Counted from the stretch's first letter, positions 1-12,174 are shown. The stretch is 64,000 bases of DNA from Trogon surrucura (GCA_020746105.1 CM036636.1:5890001-5954000); one strand, 5' to 3'. Notes: generated from the sequence alone by a model not told the origin. Made by a program: numbers and translations.

Positions 1-1221
1 AACTAACTTTCACGGCTTAGAGATGCTTGGAGGTTTGTTTCCCTGTTGACTCTTCCCACGGTTGGTTGCCAGCTTCCAGCCCAGGGTTCTGGGCGTGCGC
101 TTTGTCTCTTTAGACGTGCCTTGAACCCGAGCCTTAACCCTGTGGTGAGAAACACACAGTCATTTGGTGCATTTTCATTGCTACAGAGTGATTCCGCACT
201 TGAAATCCCCTTCTGGAGAAGCTCAAAACACATAGGGATAGATTTCAGTGGGGATGAAACCCAGTTTTAGTGACTTTAGGTACCACCGGCTTAAGGTTTA
301 GGAGCTTAAATACCAGAGAGTCAAAGGAGAGGACGGCACGCCTGCCCAGGGCCCAGCCTCGCTGCCCATGCGCAGGTCGTCCAGCGCAAACTCTCACCGT
401 ACGTGTTGGAAGGACAGAGATTCCTAAACGCTGCTGCTTTACAGGTGGCTGAGGATCTTAGTGGGGGGGAAAAAAAGCAGCATCCAGAGAGTTCCCACAG
501 CTGGGCCGGACCAAGTAGGTCTTGGAGATCATCGCCGCAGTGGTGATTTCGATGTGGTGCCCTGGGGGCTGCAGCGTGCCTAGAAGCTCCGTGTGGAACT
601 GGGACCGTGCCTCAGTTTCTCTGGGTGCAGCGTGGGAGAGGGGGGGTGGGAAAAACAACTGTCCCCCCACCGCTGCTCTGCGGGAGAGGTGTCCCGTTTT
701 CTGCAGAGATTATGCCACAAGAAGATGACTTTTAAACCAAACAGTAGTTTCCAAGGTCTTTTTTCCCCCGTTTTATCCCCGTGTAACACACCTCTGTAGA
801 GCTCCTGTACCTCACTGCCAAGTAGGGCCCGTCGCCCGCGACTCACCTGTAGTTCGTGTGTGCGTGTGTGTGTGCTGGGCACGGTGGAGCGGGGCGGGAC
901 TGCACTAAATTTCTAATTTCGTTAGGTCCAGTAAAGCGGGCGCTTTGGATCTGGCATGAAGTGTGGCTGCTGACCGTGTTGCCTTTCATATGGGGCTAGA
1001 AATTAACTCTACAAAGAAATAAGAATAAAACAAGACGTGCACGTGTCAGTCAAACAGGATAAGTCAGAATAAACAAAACACAAAAACACTGTTTAAATAC
1101 CTACAGGAGAATAATATTGCTGTAAGGACTTTTTAATTTCAAGGAAGGACTGTTAATTTCAAGCCCCACCTGCCATTTTTTATGGGATAAGTGCGTTCGC
1201 TCACTGCAATTCTGTGTTTAG
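1..1221 (+). other. SPTAN1: SPTAN1 intron (partial), no exon recognised
   Basis: This stretch precedes the first recognisable spectrin exon and ends in an AG acceptor at 1220-1221, so it should be intron of SPTAN1. I looked for the preceding spectrin-repeat exon (the segment before the residues S-C-M-V-E-E-S) and did not find it, so that exon lies upstream of the window. The open frames here on both strands are short and match nothing I recognise. Short GT-rich runs occur near 855-872. Confidence 0.6.
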
Positions 1222-4200
1222 GTCTTGTATGGTGGAGGAATCGGGAACACTGGAATCGCAGCTGGAAGCCACTAAAGTAAGCAGCGCTCAGCAATTGCTG
1301 AAACACCTTCCCCAACTGCTGGCTTGGGAACACAGGGTGGGAATGGAAACACGTGCAGTTGTGTGGCAAAACCTTAATTGATTTTACACATTTTGAGTAG
1401 TGAAGAGGCCTTTGGGATTATCCGTTTTGCGTAGCTGATGTCTTCTTTATCTCATAAGCCATCAAACCACACTGATGCAGTTTTCCTTTTTGGTTGTTTT
1501 TCTAAACGAGCAGGGTAGGGCAGAGAGGATGCAGGATTCTCAGCACGTTTCCTAATCAGAGGGGCTTTTTGTCTCAAGAACTTGTTTGCAAGCCCTGTTG
1601 GTTTCCAGTAGAAGAGTATAGCCCTTCCTTCCCTGCCAGCCTGCGTTCTCAGTTTTATAAGCGGGTTTTTTTGCACTTTTTCATTTTCTCCTGTTCACTC
1701 CGTCCTAACAGCGCAAGCACCAGGAGATCCGCGCTATGAGGAGCCAGCTGAAGAAGATTGAGGACCTTGGAGCCGCCATGGAAGAGGCACTGATCTTGGA
1801 CAACAAATACACGGAGCACAGCACCGTGGGGCTGGCCCAGCAGTGGGACCAGCTTGACCAGCTGGGCATGCGAATGCAGCACAACCTGGAGCAGCAGATT
1901 CAGGCTCGGTATTGCCTCCCCCACGGGCAGCACAAAGCATGTCTGACCTGGGGGGGATTAAACACAGGAGACGCATCTGCCTGGGTCTGAAAACAAACCT
2001 TGTGTGGCCCGTGCTAACAAGTCTCTCCTGCGCACTGACTAGCGGGTGCAGGGAGCTTGTGAATCCCCACCGCCTCCTGGCCCTCTGCTGAGAGGTGAGG
2101 TTTGCGGTTTGGGAAGTAGTTCCTGTTGGCCGTTAGCAACGGCGAGATCTTGGAGGCGATGGAGCTGGGGCGATGTATCATTTGCTCGTTTGTCCTCGCC
2201 CGGCGCACACGCTGCCTTGGGGTGGCTGAACGCCCGCAGGGTTCTGCAGTTCAGGAGCCGCTCACGAGTTTTGCTGCTTCCTTTTCAGAAACACGACTGG
2301 AGTCACTGAGGAGGCCCTGAAGGAGTTCAGCATGATGTTCAAGTGAGTGGCAGGGGGAGCATGCCAGAGGAATGCTCGTGAGATATTTCTGGCACGCGGA
2401 TGGCTCCTGCTCGCGGGATTCCCCGACCGATCTGTTTGTAGCTCCTTTGTTGTCTGCCCGGTTTTGCGCTGAGCCGCTCCGATCTCTGCCAGATGGCGGG
2501 AGCCTCCGGAGACACCCGCTGCCGGCTGGGCACGGGCTCGGCCGCGCCAGAGCCTCTCCTGGGCACGGGGGTGCGAGACCGGGGAGTGCCAGTGAATTCC
2601 ACCTGGGAATATCGCCGGGTTTTGGATGCTTTTTAAGCAAAGAGTTTGTGCTTACTTTTTATGGGTGTTAGCTAGAATTACTTACTGAGTCAAGCTCATT
2701 TGTCCAGAATAGTGAGCTGGTTATAACCTGCTGTTTTCAGCCCACTTCATAGCTTTCAGTACTCAACAACTGACACTTAAAAAACGTGGGTTTTGGTTTT
2801 ACGTTTTTAGGCACTTTGACAAGGACAAATCTGGACGACTCAATCACCAGGAGTTTAAGTCTTGCTTGCGCTCCCTTGGCTATGACCTGCCTATGGTTGA
2901 GGAAGGAGAGCCAGACCCAGAGTTTGAGTCTATTCTTGACACTGTAGATCCCAACAGGTACGTGGGTTGCACCTTTTATTTTTCCATTGCAAAATACTGT
3001 ATTGATGTCCTTTGGGGAGCTGGCTGGAAGGTCTCTCACACAGACAGCTGTGCTTACTTCTACTGAGGTGAGGCTATGGTTGTTTTCACAACAACTCATG
3101 TAAAAGAGTCTTTATGAAGGTAAGACTGACATTTGTGAAGACATTCACTTCAGAAAACCATCTGGTGTTGACAGTCTCCTGCGTTGAGGTTTTCACTCCT
3201 CCCAGGACAGTTAAAGCCCCTCAGAAGTGCCGTGTTCGGGTATTCATGGACGGCAGCGTTCACTTGCTGTGTTTTGCCGGCAGGGATGGACACGTCTCGC
3301 TGCAGGAGTACATGGCCTTCATGATCAGCAGGGAAACGGAGAACGTGAAATCCAGCGAGGAGATCGAGAGCGCTTTCCGTGCCCTCAGCTCAGAGGGGAA
3401 GCCCTACGTGACCAAGGAGGAGCTCTACCAAGTAAGTGCTGGTTGTGACCCACCAGGGAGGGACAGACAGAGGCTTTTTGTTTACAGGCCGTTAACAAAG
3501 AACAGCACTAATTGCTTGGAGTTCCATGTCACTGTAGAGTCAGTTCTGAACCTGCCAGGGTATCCTCTGCAGCAAACACAGAAACTATGTTACCAGCCCT
3601 ACCCAGCTGCTTTCTTGGCTTTATAGAGGAAAAGCTTTAACTGCCAAAGAACTACTTGGGTTGAGTAAAACGAGCAATATATTCAAAGGCCGGGGAAGGG
3701 AGCGCGTTCACTGCGTCTGTCCTCAGCTTTCATTTCATCATTTGGGAGGCTAGAGGGGGATGTTTCTCCAGACGGCGATTCAAAGGAGAAACTTAAGCCT
3801 CAGCTTAGTACGAACATCTCCTCCCCCTCGCAGCCCTGCCAAGACAGCAAGTTTTTCCTGTCTGCATCCCACCAGCTGGCAGAGAAATAAAGGGGTGGTG
3901 CTGCTTCCTTGTATCGGTTACTTGTTCTGTCTTCTCTTTGGTGGGAAGACTCGGGTCAGACCTTCCAGCCCTTAACCAAACCGTGCAAACAGCCAGAACA
4001 TTTCCATGCTGGGCGTCGTTCTGCTGCTCTGGCTTCTGCCGCGAGCCGAGTGCCCCGGCAGCGGGAGTGGGAGTGGGAGGGCTGCCCGGCAGTGCCCATC
4101 CGCAGCCCCAGAGTCTCCACCTCCGCCCTGCCTTTGTCTTTCAGAACCTGACCCGGGAACAAGCAGATTACTGCATTTCTCACATGAAGCCCTACATGGA

Positions 4201-4270
4201 TGGCAAGGGCAGAGAACTTCCTTCTGCCTACGACTACATAGAATTTACACGTTCACTCTTTGTGAATTGA
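1222..4270 (+). CDS. SPTAN1: Spectrin alpha chain, non-erythrocytic 1 (alpha-II spectrin/fodrin), C-terminal exons
   Basis: Alpha-II spectrin pairs with beta-spectrins to build the actin-linked skeleton under the plasma membrane. Six terminal exons are read: 1222-1276, 1712-1908, 2289-2342, 2811-2957, 3284-3431 and 4145-4270 (TGA at 4268-4270). All introns are GT-AG and phases agree, giving 242 in-frame codons including the stop. The first two exons encode the end of the last spectrin helices ([16 protein letters not shown], then the [16 protein letters not shown] region). The calmodulin-like tail follows: an EF-hand with [13 protein letters not shown] (exon at 2811) and a second one, [13 protein letters not shown], split by the 2958-3283 intron. 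The last exon ends EFTRSLFVN. From memory the protein is almost identical to the human one. The remaining ~50 exons are upstream of the window. No damage is seen. Confidence 0.97.
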
Positions 4271-4334
4271 TCGGAAACACTAGTACCAAAAGATGCAAAG
4301 AACATGCTCACGTTTGACTATAGCTCTGCATGTG

Positions 4335-4359
4335 TCTCTCTCTCTCTCTCTCTCTCTCT
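4335..4359. repeat. (TC)n microsatellite in the SPTAN1 3' UTR
   Basis: An uninterrupted TC dinucleotide run of about 12 units begins 65 bp after the SPTAN1 stop codon. It is likely to vary in length between individuals. It lies in transcribed 3' UTR. Confidence 0.9.
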
Positions 4360-4454
4360 TTGTGCTCTACAATAATCAATGTTATTTTATGATGTAACCT
4401 TAAACTGCTTAGCTTAAAACTCTTAGGGAAAACAAACATATTGCAGTGTGCTTC

Positions 4455-4460
4455 AATAAA
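4455..4460 (+). terminator. SPTAN1: SPTAN1 poly(A) signal AATAAA
   Basis: A canonical AATAAA lies 185 bp after the SPTAN1 stop codon. Downstream is a GT/T-rich stretch (about 4482-4493) that could serve as the downstream element, placing cleavage near 4475-4485. The short UTR fits the last exon. Confidence 0.8.
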
Positions 4461-4489
4461 AGTTACTGGTCGAACCACATCATCTTGTG

Positions 4490-4495
4490 TTTAAT
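4490..4495 (-). terminator. DYNC2I2: Candidate DYNC2I2 poly(A) signal ATTAAA
   Basis: Read on the minus strand this is ATTAAA, the most common variant hexamer, about 145 nt past the DYNC2I2 stop codon. I saw no minus-strand AATAAA between the stop and this point. Cleavage 10-30 nt further on would fall at about 4460-4480, on top of the SPTAN1 3' end. The call is inferred from position and motif only. Confidence 0.5.
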
Positions 4496-4639
4496 GGTTA
4501 AATGCAAATTTAACTGTGACGTGGATGAACCCCCAGCTCTCAGTTACGTGTATTTTACAGGCCAGCACTGGAAGAGGTGAGTGCGCAGCTTTTCTGGGGT
4601 CAGGAGTACCGAGGGCTCGTGCAGCGGCTTGTCGCTGCC

Positions 4640-7600
4640 TCAGTCCATGACCTCGCTTGCCAGCTGCTCCAGATGATTCATTTCCCTGGGTCCCTGCTCC
4701 GTGAAGTCGGAGCTCAGCTGCCAGACTTTGACGGTGCCGGCAGCATCCCCTGCTGCCAAGAGCCCAGGTTGCTTGATGTTGAATTCTAAACAGTACACGG
4801 GGCATTCCCCTGCAGCCTGCCTGATGGTAACGGCGGGCTTCTGCGAGCTCTTCTCAAAGTCAAACAGGTGCACCTCTCCTGTAAAACAGAAACATTTCTT
4901 GCAGCTTTATGGCAACAGACTCTGTACTGAGCAGCGGGTGAGTCTGGAACTTAGAGCTGTTCATTTTAACGTGCTTCCTCTTCCCTCTGTCCAAGCTGTG
5001 ACAGAGAAGTGATGGTGACATCACAGATTTATTCTGTTGTCAGAGACCTGAAACCAGCTTGCCAAATTCTCTGTGAAATCTCCATTGTTTAACTCAAAAA
5101 TATCTGGGCAATTTTCTAAGGAAAAAGTACTTGTTTTAAACCATTAGCTCTAAAAGTAAATGTCAAAACCAAGGAAGCTGGAAGTAAGTTTTAGCCACGG
5201 TACTCTTACCATGTTGTATTCCTGTGAATGGCCGTGGCAACAGAAGTAAAGGTATCATCAGAAGTGACAAGTTGTCTCGGTCCTTACAAATGACTTTGTT
5301 ACGCTAATTGTGCAGTACAAACCGTGGTCACTGCTCGTGGGAAGTGCTGAGCAGTACAATTGACTTGTACTAATCAGTGCTCAGCACAATCTTAATTTTA
5401 TGTCTGAGAAGAGGTACCCCCAGTTACTTGCCTTCCCCAGATGCAGCAGCAAAGACCAGTGGTCGCACTGGAGACCAGCGGACACAGAAGAGATACTTCT
5501 TTGATAACTGAAGAGAAAGAAGGGGCTGTGTCTGCAACATGGAGTGTAAGTGAACTTGGCCGTCAGTCCCACAGCTCAGAAAGAGGTTCCTGGAGGAGGG
5601 AAGAAGCAAGAAACAACTTTTTCTGGCTTTATTGCTAAAGATACAGAACAAAATCCACTAAAGGAGCGTGACCTTGGACGATATCGCTGCTTTGCAAAGG
5701 TCCGAATGTGTTTCCTAAAGCAGCGATTCCCAAGCTGTGCCCTGGGAAAGGAGCTGTAGAGACACGGCTTTGTTACGGCCCTCAATTAAGTTTAATGAGG
5801 GCTCGTGTTGGCCACAGAGTATTGCTGGTGGGTTGTGGGCCAGGGATGCCTGAGAACTGCTGATACAGACTGGCATTGTTAGAGTCGTGTTTGTCTCATG
5901 CAAATTAAATGCAAACCTGGACTGTCAGCATGTTTTACAGAACCGTGGCTTGGGGCCTCTTCCATGGGTGGTGGGTAAATGCAGGCAGAGAGGCAAGATT
6001 CTAACTGAAATTCGGGCAGCAACTAGTAACGTTTCTGAGGACCAGATCCCTTAAGCACTGGTAGATAAATGACTTTTTTGGCTCCTCCCCATCTTAAACT
6101 GATCTTTACTATTAATATCTAAGATGATCTAAGGAAGGCACTAATGACCTCTGCTGGCCTGAGTACAAATGCTGGTTTGTGTTACGTGTGCCCACACGCA
6201 GCACATTTGCGTGGGCGGCTTCACCAGAGCCAAAGGACATTGTTCCTCCTACAGGGGGAAGTTATGTGATCAAGTTCCCAAGGCTAGGTGACCCTTTTCT
6301 TTGAACTTGTACACACATACGCATCCCCGTGTGCTATTTGAAAAATGCACGCTTGGAGCCAGGTAATAAGTGCCCAACATACAGCACGAGCGTTAATTCA
6401 CAGCACTTGCCTGTGGAAGGGTGAGCAGCTCACGGAGTAGACGGGCCCAGCATGCGGGGAGAAGGCGAGCTCCGCTGGCGCCCTGAGGGGAACAGAGCTG
6501 CCCGTCAGATGGAGTGCCAGCGTTTCCGCTGCAGTGGAGCACTTCAGGGAGTAGCCGCCTTCCACGCCGACCACAAACACGCGGGGATCGAAGTGTGAAA
6601 AAGAGAGCGTGGTCACACCCACGGCTGCCTCTCCCCAGACCAACTGTGGGAAGAGAGAGACAAATCTGTTAGGAGAGCTGGGGGCTCCAGTGAAACGCAC
6701 AAGAAGGCATGTGAGCCATCAGCTGAGCTGGGTGCTGCATGGCTTGCACAGCTGTGATGTCTGTAGGGCTGCTCAGCCTTTAACCCCTGCAGCACGCCCC
6801 TACAAGGGGATTTGTGTGCATTAATGCTATTACAAGTTCTCCATTCCAGCAGCTTCTCTTTTGAGCATGGCAAAACCTCAGCTCTTGCCTGTCTTCCAAG
6901 AGTGATTTCGGTATGGGGAAGCAGATGGGGCTCAGGGGTTAGAGCATATATTTGAAATGGGCTTTTCCTGGCCTTTTGTGTGTGAAGAGCGAGCTGTGCC
7001 ACGTGGGCTTCAGAGTTAGGAGCTCTTTTTGCAAATCAGCCCTCTTTGACTTGCTGGACTCACCTTCTTCAGCTGGGCGCTGCGAGGGATCTGCTGAGCC
7101 ACCAAGGCGAACCCTTCAGCCAGGGCCAGCTGACCATCTCGCTCCTCTCTCCACACCAGGATCTTTCCATCCGTTGACACGCTCAACAGCTGGGAGTGGT
7201 TTCTGCGCTTGGCGTCTGGTAACCAGTTAACCTGTTCCAAATGCCATGAGCTCATGATGGGCTGGACTGTCACAAGGGCCGAGCCCACGCTTGGCAGCCT
7301 GTGGTCCCCGACAGGCTGAGGTGACCCGGGAGCAGAGCCGGGCTGCAGCCGGTGACCTCGGTGCCAAACCAGTTGGGAGCAGGCACGCAACCATAGATGG
7401 CAGGAGTGAAACGTGTCTCAGTGTTCAGGGCTGAATTCTGTACGGCAGTTTTGGCGGTTCACCCGCCATCACTGTTGAGATGTGGTATTTACAGCGCTCT
7501 CACTCAGCTATAAACAGCAGCTTTTTCCTGACTTTCAGATGAGAAAATACACAGGAGGACAAAAAAGGATGAGGAAGCCAGACTGCAGGGCATGGTTAAA

Positions 7601-10600
7601 GCAGGTAGCTTTAAGTTTCCAACTGAGGATCAGTGACACTTCGCTACTTACACATTTTCAAACCAGTACACAAGTTGTTAGCTGCACCTGCATCATTTAA
7701 CAGTTGCAGCATGGGAATGAGCCTAATCTCCATTTATCCTGAACAGCGAGGTTATTTTTCTTACAGAGTGAGTGTTGAATTGAGCAAATGCCTGTTCAGT
7801 AACTAGATTTGCGGAAAAATCAGCCAACCAAAAGAGAACATAACTGCTGAAATGTAGCAGTCTGGCTGTGGACAGGAACTGAGGGATGAACTAAAGCAGC
7901 GGCAGCGCTCGCCTCCCCCCGCCGCGTCTGCTGTGCGTGATCTCCGTTACCTGATAGACCGGATCGGTGTGAGTGTCATCTGTCATCCCTGTCCTCCAGA
8001 TCACAGGGTCTTCTGTTCTGCTGGTATCCCACACCACCAGCTCCCCACTGAAAAGGCCACCTGAAAGGACAGGAAGCATCCAAGGTCTAACAGCTCAGAA
8101 GAGCTGCACAAATGAGGCTGTGGCACAAAGGAGACCACCAGCTTCCAAGGACTGGCAGCTTTACGCAGGGCACAGTTAGCTCTGCTGTAAGACAATACAG
8201 CTCTAGTGAAACAAGAATGTTCTTCCCACTTACACCTGGGGCCGAGTTTCCTTCTATCATCTCTCCCTGAGGAGATGATATCAAGGCAGATGTCACTGAA
8301 AAAGCAGCAAGTCCCAGTTCAGAAGCAACAGCGTGCTTATCAACCTTGGTGTTAGCTCCTCAGTCTGAGGAGCTGCAACACCATTACTGCTGCAAGAAAT
8401 CTTAGGCTGAGCTGAGAGAAAAAAAAGAAAAACGCAAGCTGAGGAAATAAAGGTACATTTGAGACAGGAGCTAAGAGAAGGGCAACCCACCAGCTATCAG
8501 TGAAGGCTGGGAGGGGTGGAACGCCAGGCACATGACAGAGCTGGGAACATCCACCACCAGGTCAGGGCGCTGGGGGTTCAACCCTCTTCTGTCCAGATTC
8601 CAGGTACAAACGTAGGATTTTTCTGTGCTCCAGTCCCCACCATCCAACCTGAAGATGAGAAAGCTACATCTTGCCTTGTCTGTTCTGCCCAGAATCCCAG
8701 CGCAGCAGAGCTCAGGTACGCCCTGCTGGTTGTTTAAAGGTGCTGCTCGGTGGCTTGATGGAAAACTGGGGTGAAGGGACCATGAGGTGATGAAACTTCT
8801 CTGCAGGCTGGTATCAGTGGTCAGGGTGGGAAACAATGATTTTGAGCCTGACTTCTACTGCCTTTATTTGATGCTCTTAATTCTTTTATTGGAAGAGATA
8901 TGAGCCAATAAAAGGAACAATTTTTCATCCAATAGGTAGTTGTTCCATGAAACTCCTTTTTAAATTATTAAAGTAGGTGCGAGAAGTTTACACAGATTCA
9001 CGGAGACTGTGGTAACCGCAGACATAAAAACCACATTCTAATCTGAAAACAGCCACAGACTGGGAGAGCAGAAGGAGCCAGTAACAGGTTTGCCCTGTTT
9101 TACTTTTCCCTACACATTCCCTCACAGATACCCTTTTTTGCTGGGGCTTTTAATCTAAGGAAAGGGCAGCAGAACAAAAAAAGGAATAAGGGCAGCAGTA
9201 TGGCAGAGCGAGGAGAGGCTGCTATACACATTTACTGGATTAGATGAATGTCTCATCCAACCCTCATTTCAGAAATCCTGACCTGTTTGTTAGCACACGT
9301 CCATGGCAGGAGGTGCAGGCATGGATGGGTGCCAGGTTCATCTGGGGTGCTACGAGACCACATTAAACCAACGTGATCTTCAGTGAAGATAAGCACGTAC
9401 CTCCAAACCTCCCCTATGTATATTTGCAAGTGCATCTGCTCTTTACGTTTTCTTTCTAAACAGAATCTAGCTAGAAACAAATCACTGAGAGTACATGTAT
9501 CTGTTTTTGGGGCAAGGGGAAAGCAGAAGAAATAAAAGCAGTAATTTAAGACTGCCCTGAGATTTTGTTTCTTTGAATATGAATTATTTAACTTGTATAA
9601 GGGGGGTGTGTGTATATACATATATATATATGTCTAGCTTATTATTGCAGAGGAAGTGAACACATCTAAAAATCAGGTCAGCCTGAGACATCACATCAAC
9701 TTCTCTTTTGCTCTCGATCCATTCAGACACTCACCGGCCGTACGAACACGCAACAACGGATCCGGTTGCACTCCAGGAGACGCTGGTAACCTGCAGGGTT
9801 TGATCCTGAGCCTCTGGGTATGACAACGTATGCAAACACAACACCTGGAAGAGATCAAATTCAAGCACTGAAGCAATCACCTCCAAACGCAGAGAAATGA
9901 GATCTGTGCACGACCCTGCACGTGACCGTACGGTTACAGCGCTGGCTTCCCCTCTGTCTGAGGAGCACACAGATATACGTGAAATAGCTGTTGGATTCCT
10001 ACTGGGAAAAAAACCTCACCACGCCCGACCCTACCAAAGTAATTGTTGCCTCATAAGCACCTCTCGCAGGCCGCACACTTCACGGGCTGCACAACAGCTC
10101 TGGAAGGATGTGCTGGACTCACAGGCCCCCAGGTGTGAGTCCAGCACTCGATAAGATTCACAAGCAATGGTTTGAAAATGATGGTACCAACATGAACTGG
10201 CTGATACAAGCTGCTTCCGCTCTTGAGCACTGCTCACTGAACAAGCATAACGTAAGTAGGAGGAGTTGGAAAATCACTGACTGCAGCTGTTCCTGGATAC
10301 CTGCTTGTCTGGCAAGCTCGGAAGGGGCTACTGGAAGCCGAACATAAGCCTAAACCAGCTGCGGGCGTCCTTCTCACTAAACTGCTGCAGCACTCACTAG
10401 CAAGAACAGTTTTACCAAGCAAGGCCAGGTCACAAGCAAGGGAGAATGCTGGAGGAAAAAACAACTAGTAATGTATAATTATTAGAATCTGGCAAGAACA
10501 ATCCCAGCAGTAAGAACTAGAACTAACGAGTGAGAGCCACTGCAACCAGCTCCGCTCACGTAATGACAAGAATCTGAATTCTGCAACTTACTGTTTCATT

Positions 10601-12115
10601 CTGATCTGTCCAGTTCACTTCAAAGCCATCAAAGGCATGGCTTTTCCAGTTTTTATTTAGCTCTTTGATAACAGCACCCTCCACTCGCTGAAGGAATGAC
10701 AGAAGGCTAGTGTAATCTACTTGGACTTCTTGCTGCAAGTCTTGGGCTCCATCTTCACTTTGATCTGTCTGCACACTGGCATCTCTGCTAGTATGAGACT
10801 GTATCGCAGCTTCTGCTGTTGAAATTCTCACAGTCTGGCAGCTTTTCTAGTAAAAGAAGACAGACACTTTTTAATCCGAACAGAAAAAAAGAGAGTGCTA
10901 CACAAAACATTGAGAGCATCTTCCCCTTTTTGGCATTTCATCGAGACATTCAAGCATATCTGCAACACCTCTGGGTCATTATTTTAGGAGGGCCTGTTGC
11001 AATAGGACAAGGGGTAATGGTTTTAAAACAAAAGAGGGTAGATTTAGACTAGATACAAGGAAGAAATTTTTTTACTGTGATGGTGGCAAAACAGTGGCAC
11101 AGGTTGCCTGGAGAGGTTGTAGATGCCCCATCCCTAGAAATATTCCAGGTCAGGCTGGACACGGCTCTGAGCAACCTGGTCTAAAGATGTCCCTGCTCAC
11201 TGCAGGGGGTAGCACTAGATGACCTTTAAAGGTCCCTTCCAACCCAATGTATTCATAGAATCATAGAATGTTAGGGATTGGAAGGGACCTCGAAAGATCA
11301 TCAAGTCCAATCCCCCTGCCAGAGCAGGAATGCCTAGACTATGCCCCACAGGAATGTGTCCAGGCAGGTCTTGAATGTCTCCAGAGAAGGAGACTCCACA
11401 GCCTCATTCTACGATTCTACGGTTAAAAGCAGGATGCCTTCATAGCTGTCCAGGTGTCAGTGATGTATTTGTGACCTTCACCTGAGGAGCGATGGGGCAG
11501 AGATGCCTGGATGCAGGTCAGATTCAGGCCACGTGCTCTCCAGCATGGAATGGGGAGGATGAGGGAAAGCAACAAGGCAGCGCGGCTGCCAGCACCGAAT
11601 ACAACGACAAGCGCAGTGTCACCAGCTCTCCAACTACCGGCTTTTTGGAAACCGCACGTGTCTTTCCTTCCCAGTTTGTGCAAAGGGCTAAGCTGGTCCG
11701 TGCTGCCCAGGGGCAGGGGCAGGGCCTGCGGGCACACACCGGCACCACGGGCCCGCCCGCCGCCGGCTCTGCCCCGGGCACCGCCGGGGAGGCAAACTCC
11801 CTACGGGCAAGTCTCCGTCCCGGGCCGAGATGGAGCAGCGGGACCTGCGGGGGATTCGCCGAGGGGCCCGGAGGGGACGAGTCGGGGCACGGCCACCCCT
11901 TCAGCAGGGCCGCGGGGCAGGGAAGGCGCAGGCCGCCGCGGCGCTGACAGCCGCCCCCGACCCAGCCGGTGCCGCCCGGGCCCTGCGGGCGGTATAAGAG
12001 GCCAAGGCCGCCCCGAGGGCCGCCCGGGGTCTCTCACCGCCTCGCAGCGCTCGCTCCGGGCGCTCCTCCACAGCGAGACCACGTCGGCGCCGGGCGCCGT
12101 CCAGTCCCCGAACAT
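4640..12115 (-). CDS. DYNC2I2: Dynein 2 intermediate chain 2 (WD repeat protein 34), complete, nine exons
   Basis: This is an intermediate chain of cytoplasmic dynein-2, the motor for retrograde transport in cilia. Coding exons in transcript order: 12115-12038, 10846-10592, 9844-9735, 8648-8491, 8060-7951, 7231-7064, 6643-6411, 5589-5432, 4878-4640 (TGA at 4642-4640). They sum to 1509 nt, or 502 codons plus stop; the human protein is about 536. The start ATG at 12115-12113 has a good context (GCCGCCATGT); a second in-frame ATG 27 nt upstream is possible. Residues 27-111 carry KSCQT and a VQTD motif resembling LC8-binding sites, then [18 protein letters not shown], typical of the family. From about residue 112 come WD40 repeats, with blades visible at [42 protein letters not shown] and [10 protein letters not shown]. 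The introns after exons 7 and 8 have GC donors. Order and orientation between SPTAN1 and SET match the mammalian locus. Confidence 0.96.
5430..5431 (-). other. DYNC2I2: GC splice donor of the last DYNC2I2 intron
   Basis: Exon 8 must end at 5432 to keep frame into exon 9 (residues ASGE|GEVHLF). The intron then starts GCAAGT, preceded by exonic AAG, which is the strong consensus for GC-AG introns. The nearby GT (5427-5426) would add five bases and break the frame. Confidence 0.88.
6409..6410 (-). other. DYNC2I2: GC splice donor of DYNC2I2 intron 7
   Basis: Exon 7 ends ...CACAG at 6411, followed by GCAAGT. Joining here to exon 8 gives the family-typical SPFHRNLFLS. The alternative GT at 6406-6405 shifts the frame. 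This is the second GC donor in consecutive introns of this gene. Confidence 0.88.
10985..11420 (+). mobile_element. CR1 LINE 3' fragment (plus orientation), split by a second insertion
   Basis: The 3' portion of a chicken-repeat-1 LINE runs from about 10985 to 11251. Recognisable blocks are the GGACAAGGGGTAATGG region, GGTTGCCTGGAGAGGTTGT, and the terminal block with GATGACCTTTAAAGGTCCC and CCAACCCAATG. Its terminal ATTCTA repeats resume only at 11404-11420, because a minus-orientation CR1 sits between. It is 5'-truncated, as usual for CR1, and non-coding. It lies in DYNC2I2 intron 1, antisense to that gene's plus-strand reading. Confidence 0.88.
11252..11403 (-). mobile_element. CR1 LINE 3' fragment (minus orientation), nested
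   Basis: Read on the minus strand, this ends with the terminal block CCCTTCCAATCCCTAACATT followed by CTATGATTCTAT. It matches the 3' ~150 bp of the CR1 copy in PKN3 at about 49,010-49,160 closely by eye, so both are the same subfamily. It interrupts the tail of the plus-strand CR1 and is therefore younger than it. Confidence 0.87.
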
Positions 12116-12148
12116 GGCGGCGAGCGGGGCCCTCGGCCCCATCCGCGG

Positions 12149-12162
12149 GTTCCCATGGAAAC
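12149..12162. promoter_or_regulatory. DYNC2I2: RFX X-box motif
   Basis: GTTCCCATGGAAAC is an imperfect palindrome that matches the X-box consensus GTHNYYATRRNAAC at every position. It lies 34 bp upstream of the DYNC2I2 start codon. X-boxes bind RFX factors, which drive ciliary genes in animals, and DYNC2I2 is a ciliary gene. The motif is seen; binding is inferred. Confidence 0.75.
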
Positions 12163-12174
12163 GGCGCGACGGGA

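Noticed and set aside
458-670. 70-codon minus-strand frame in the SPTAN1 intron
   Set aside because: Part of it looks protein-like (HHIEITTAAMISKTYLV), but there are no matching splice partners and no family I recognise. It is kept as intron.
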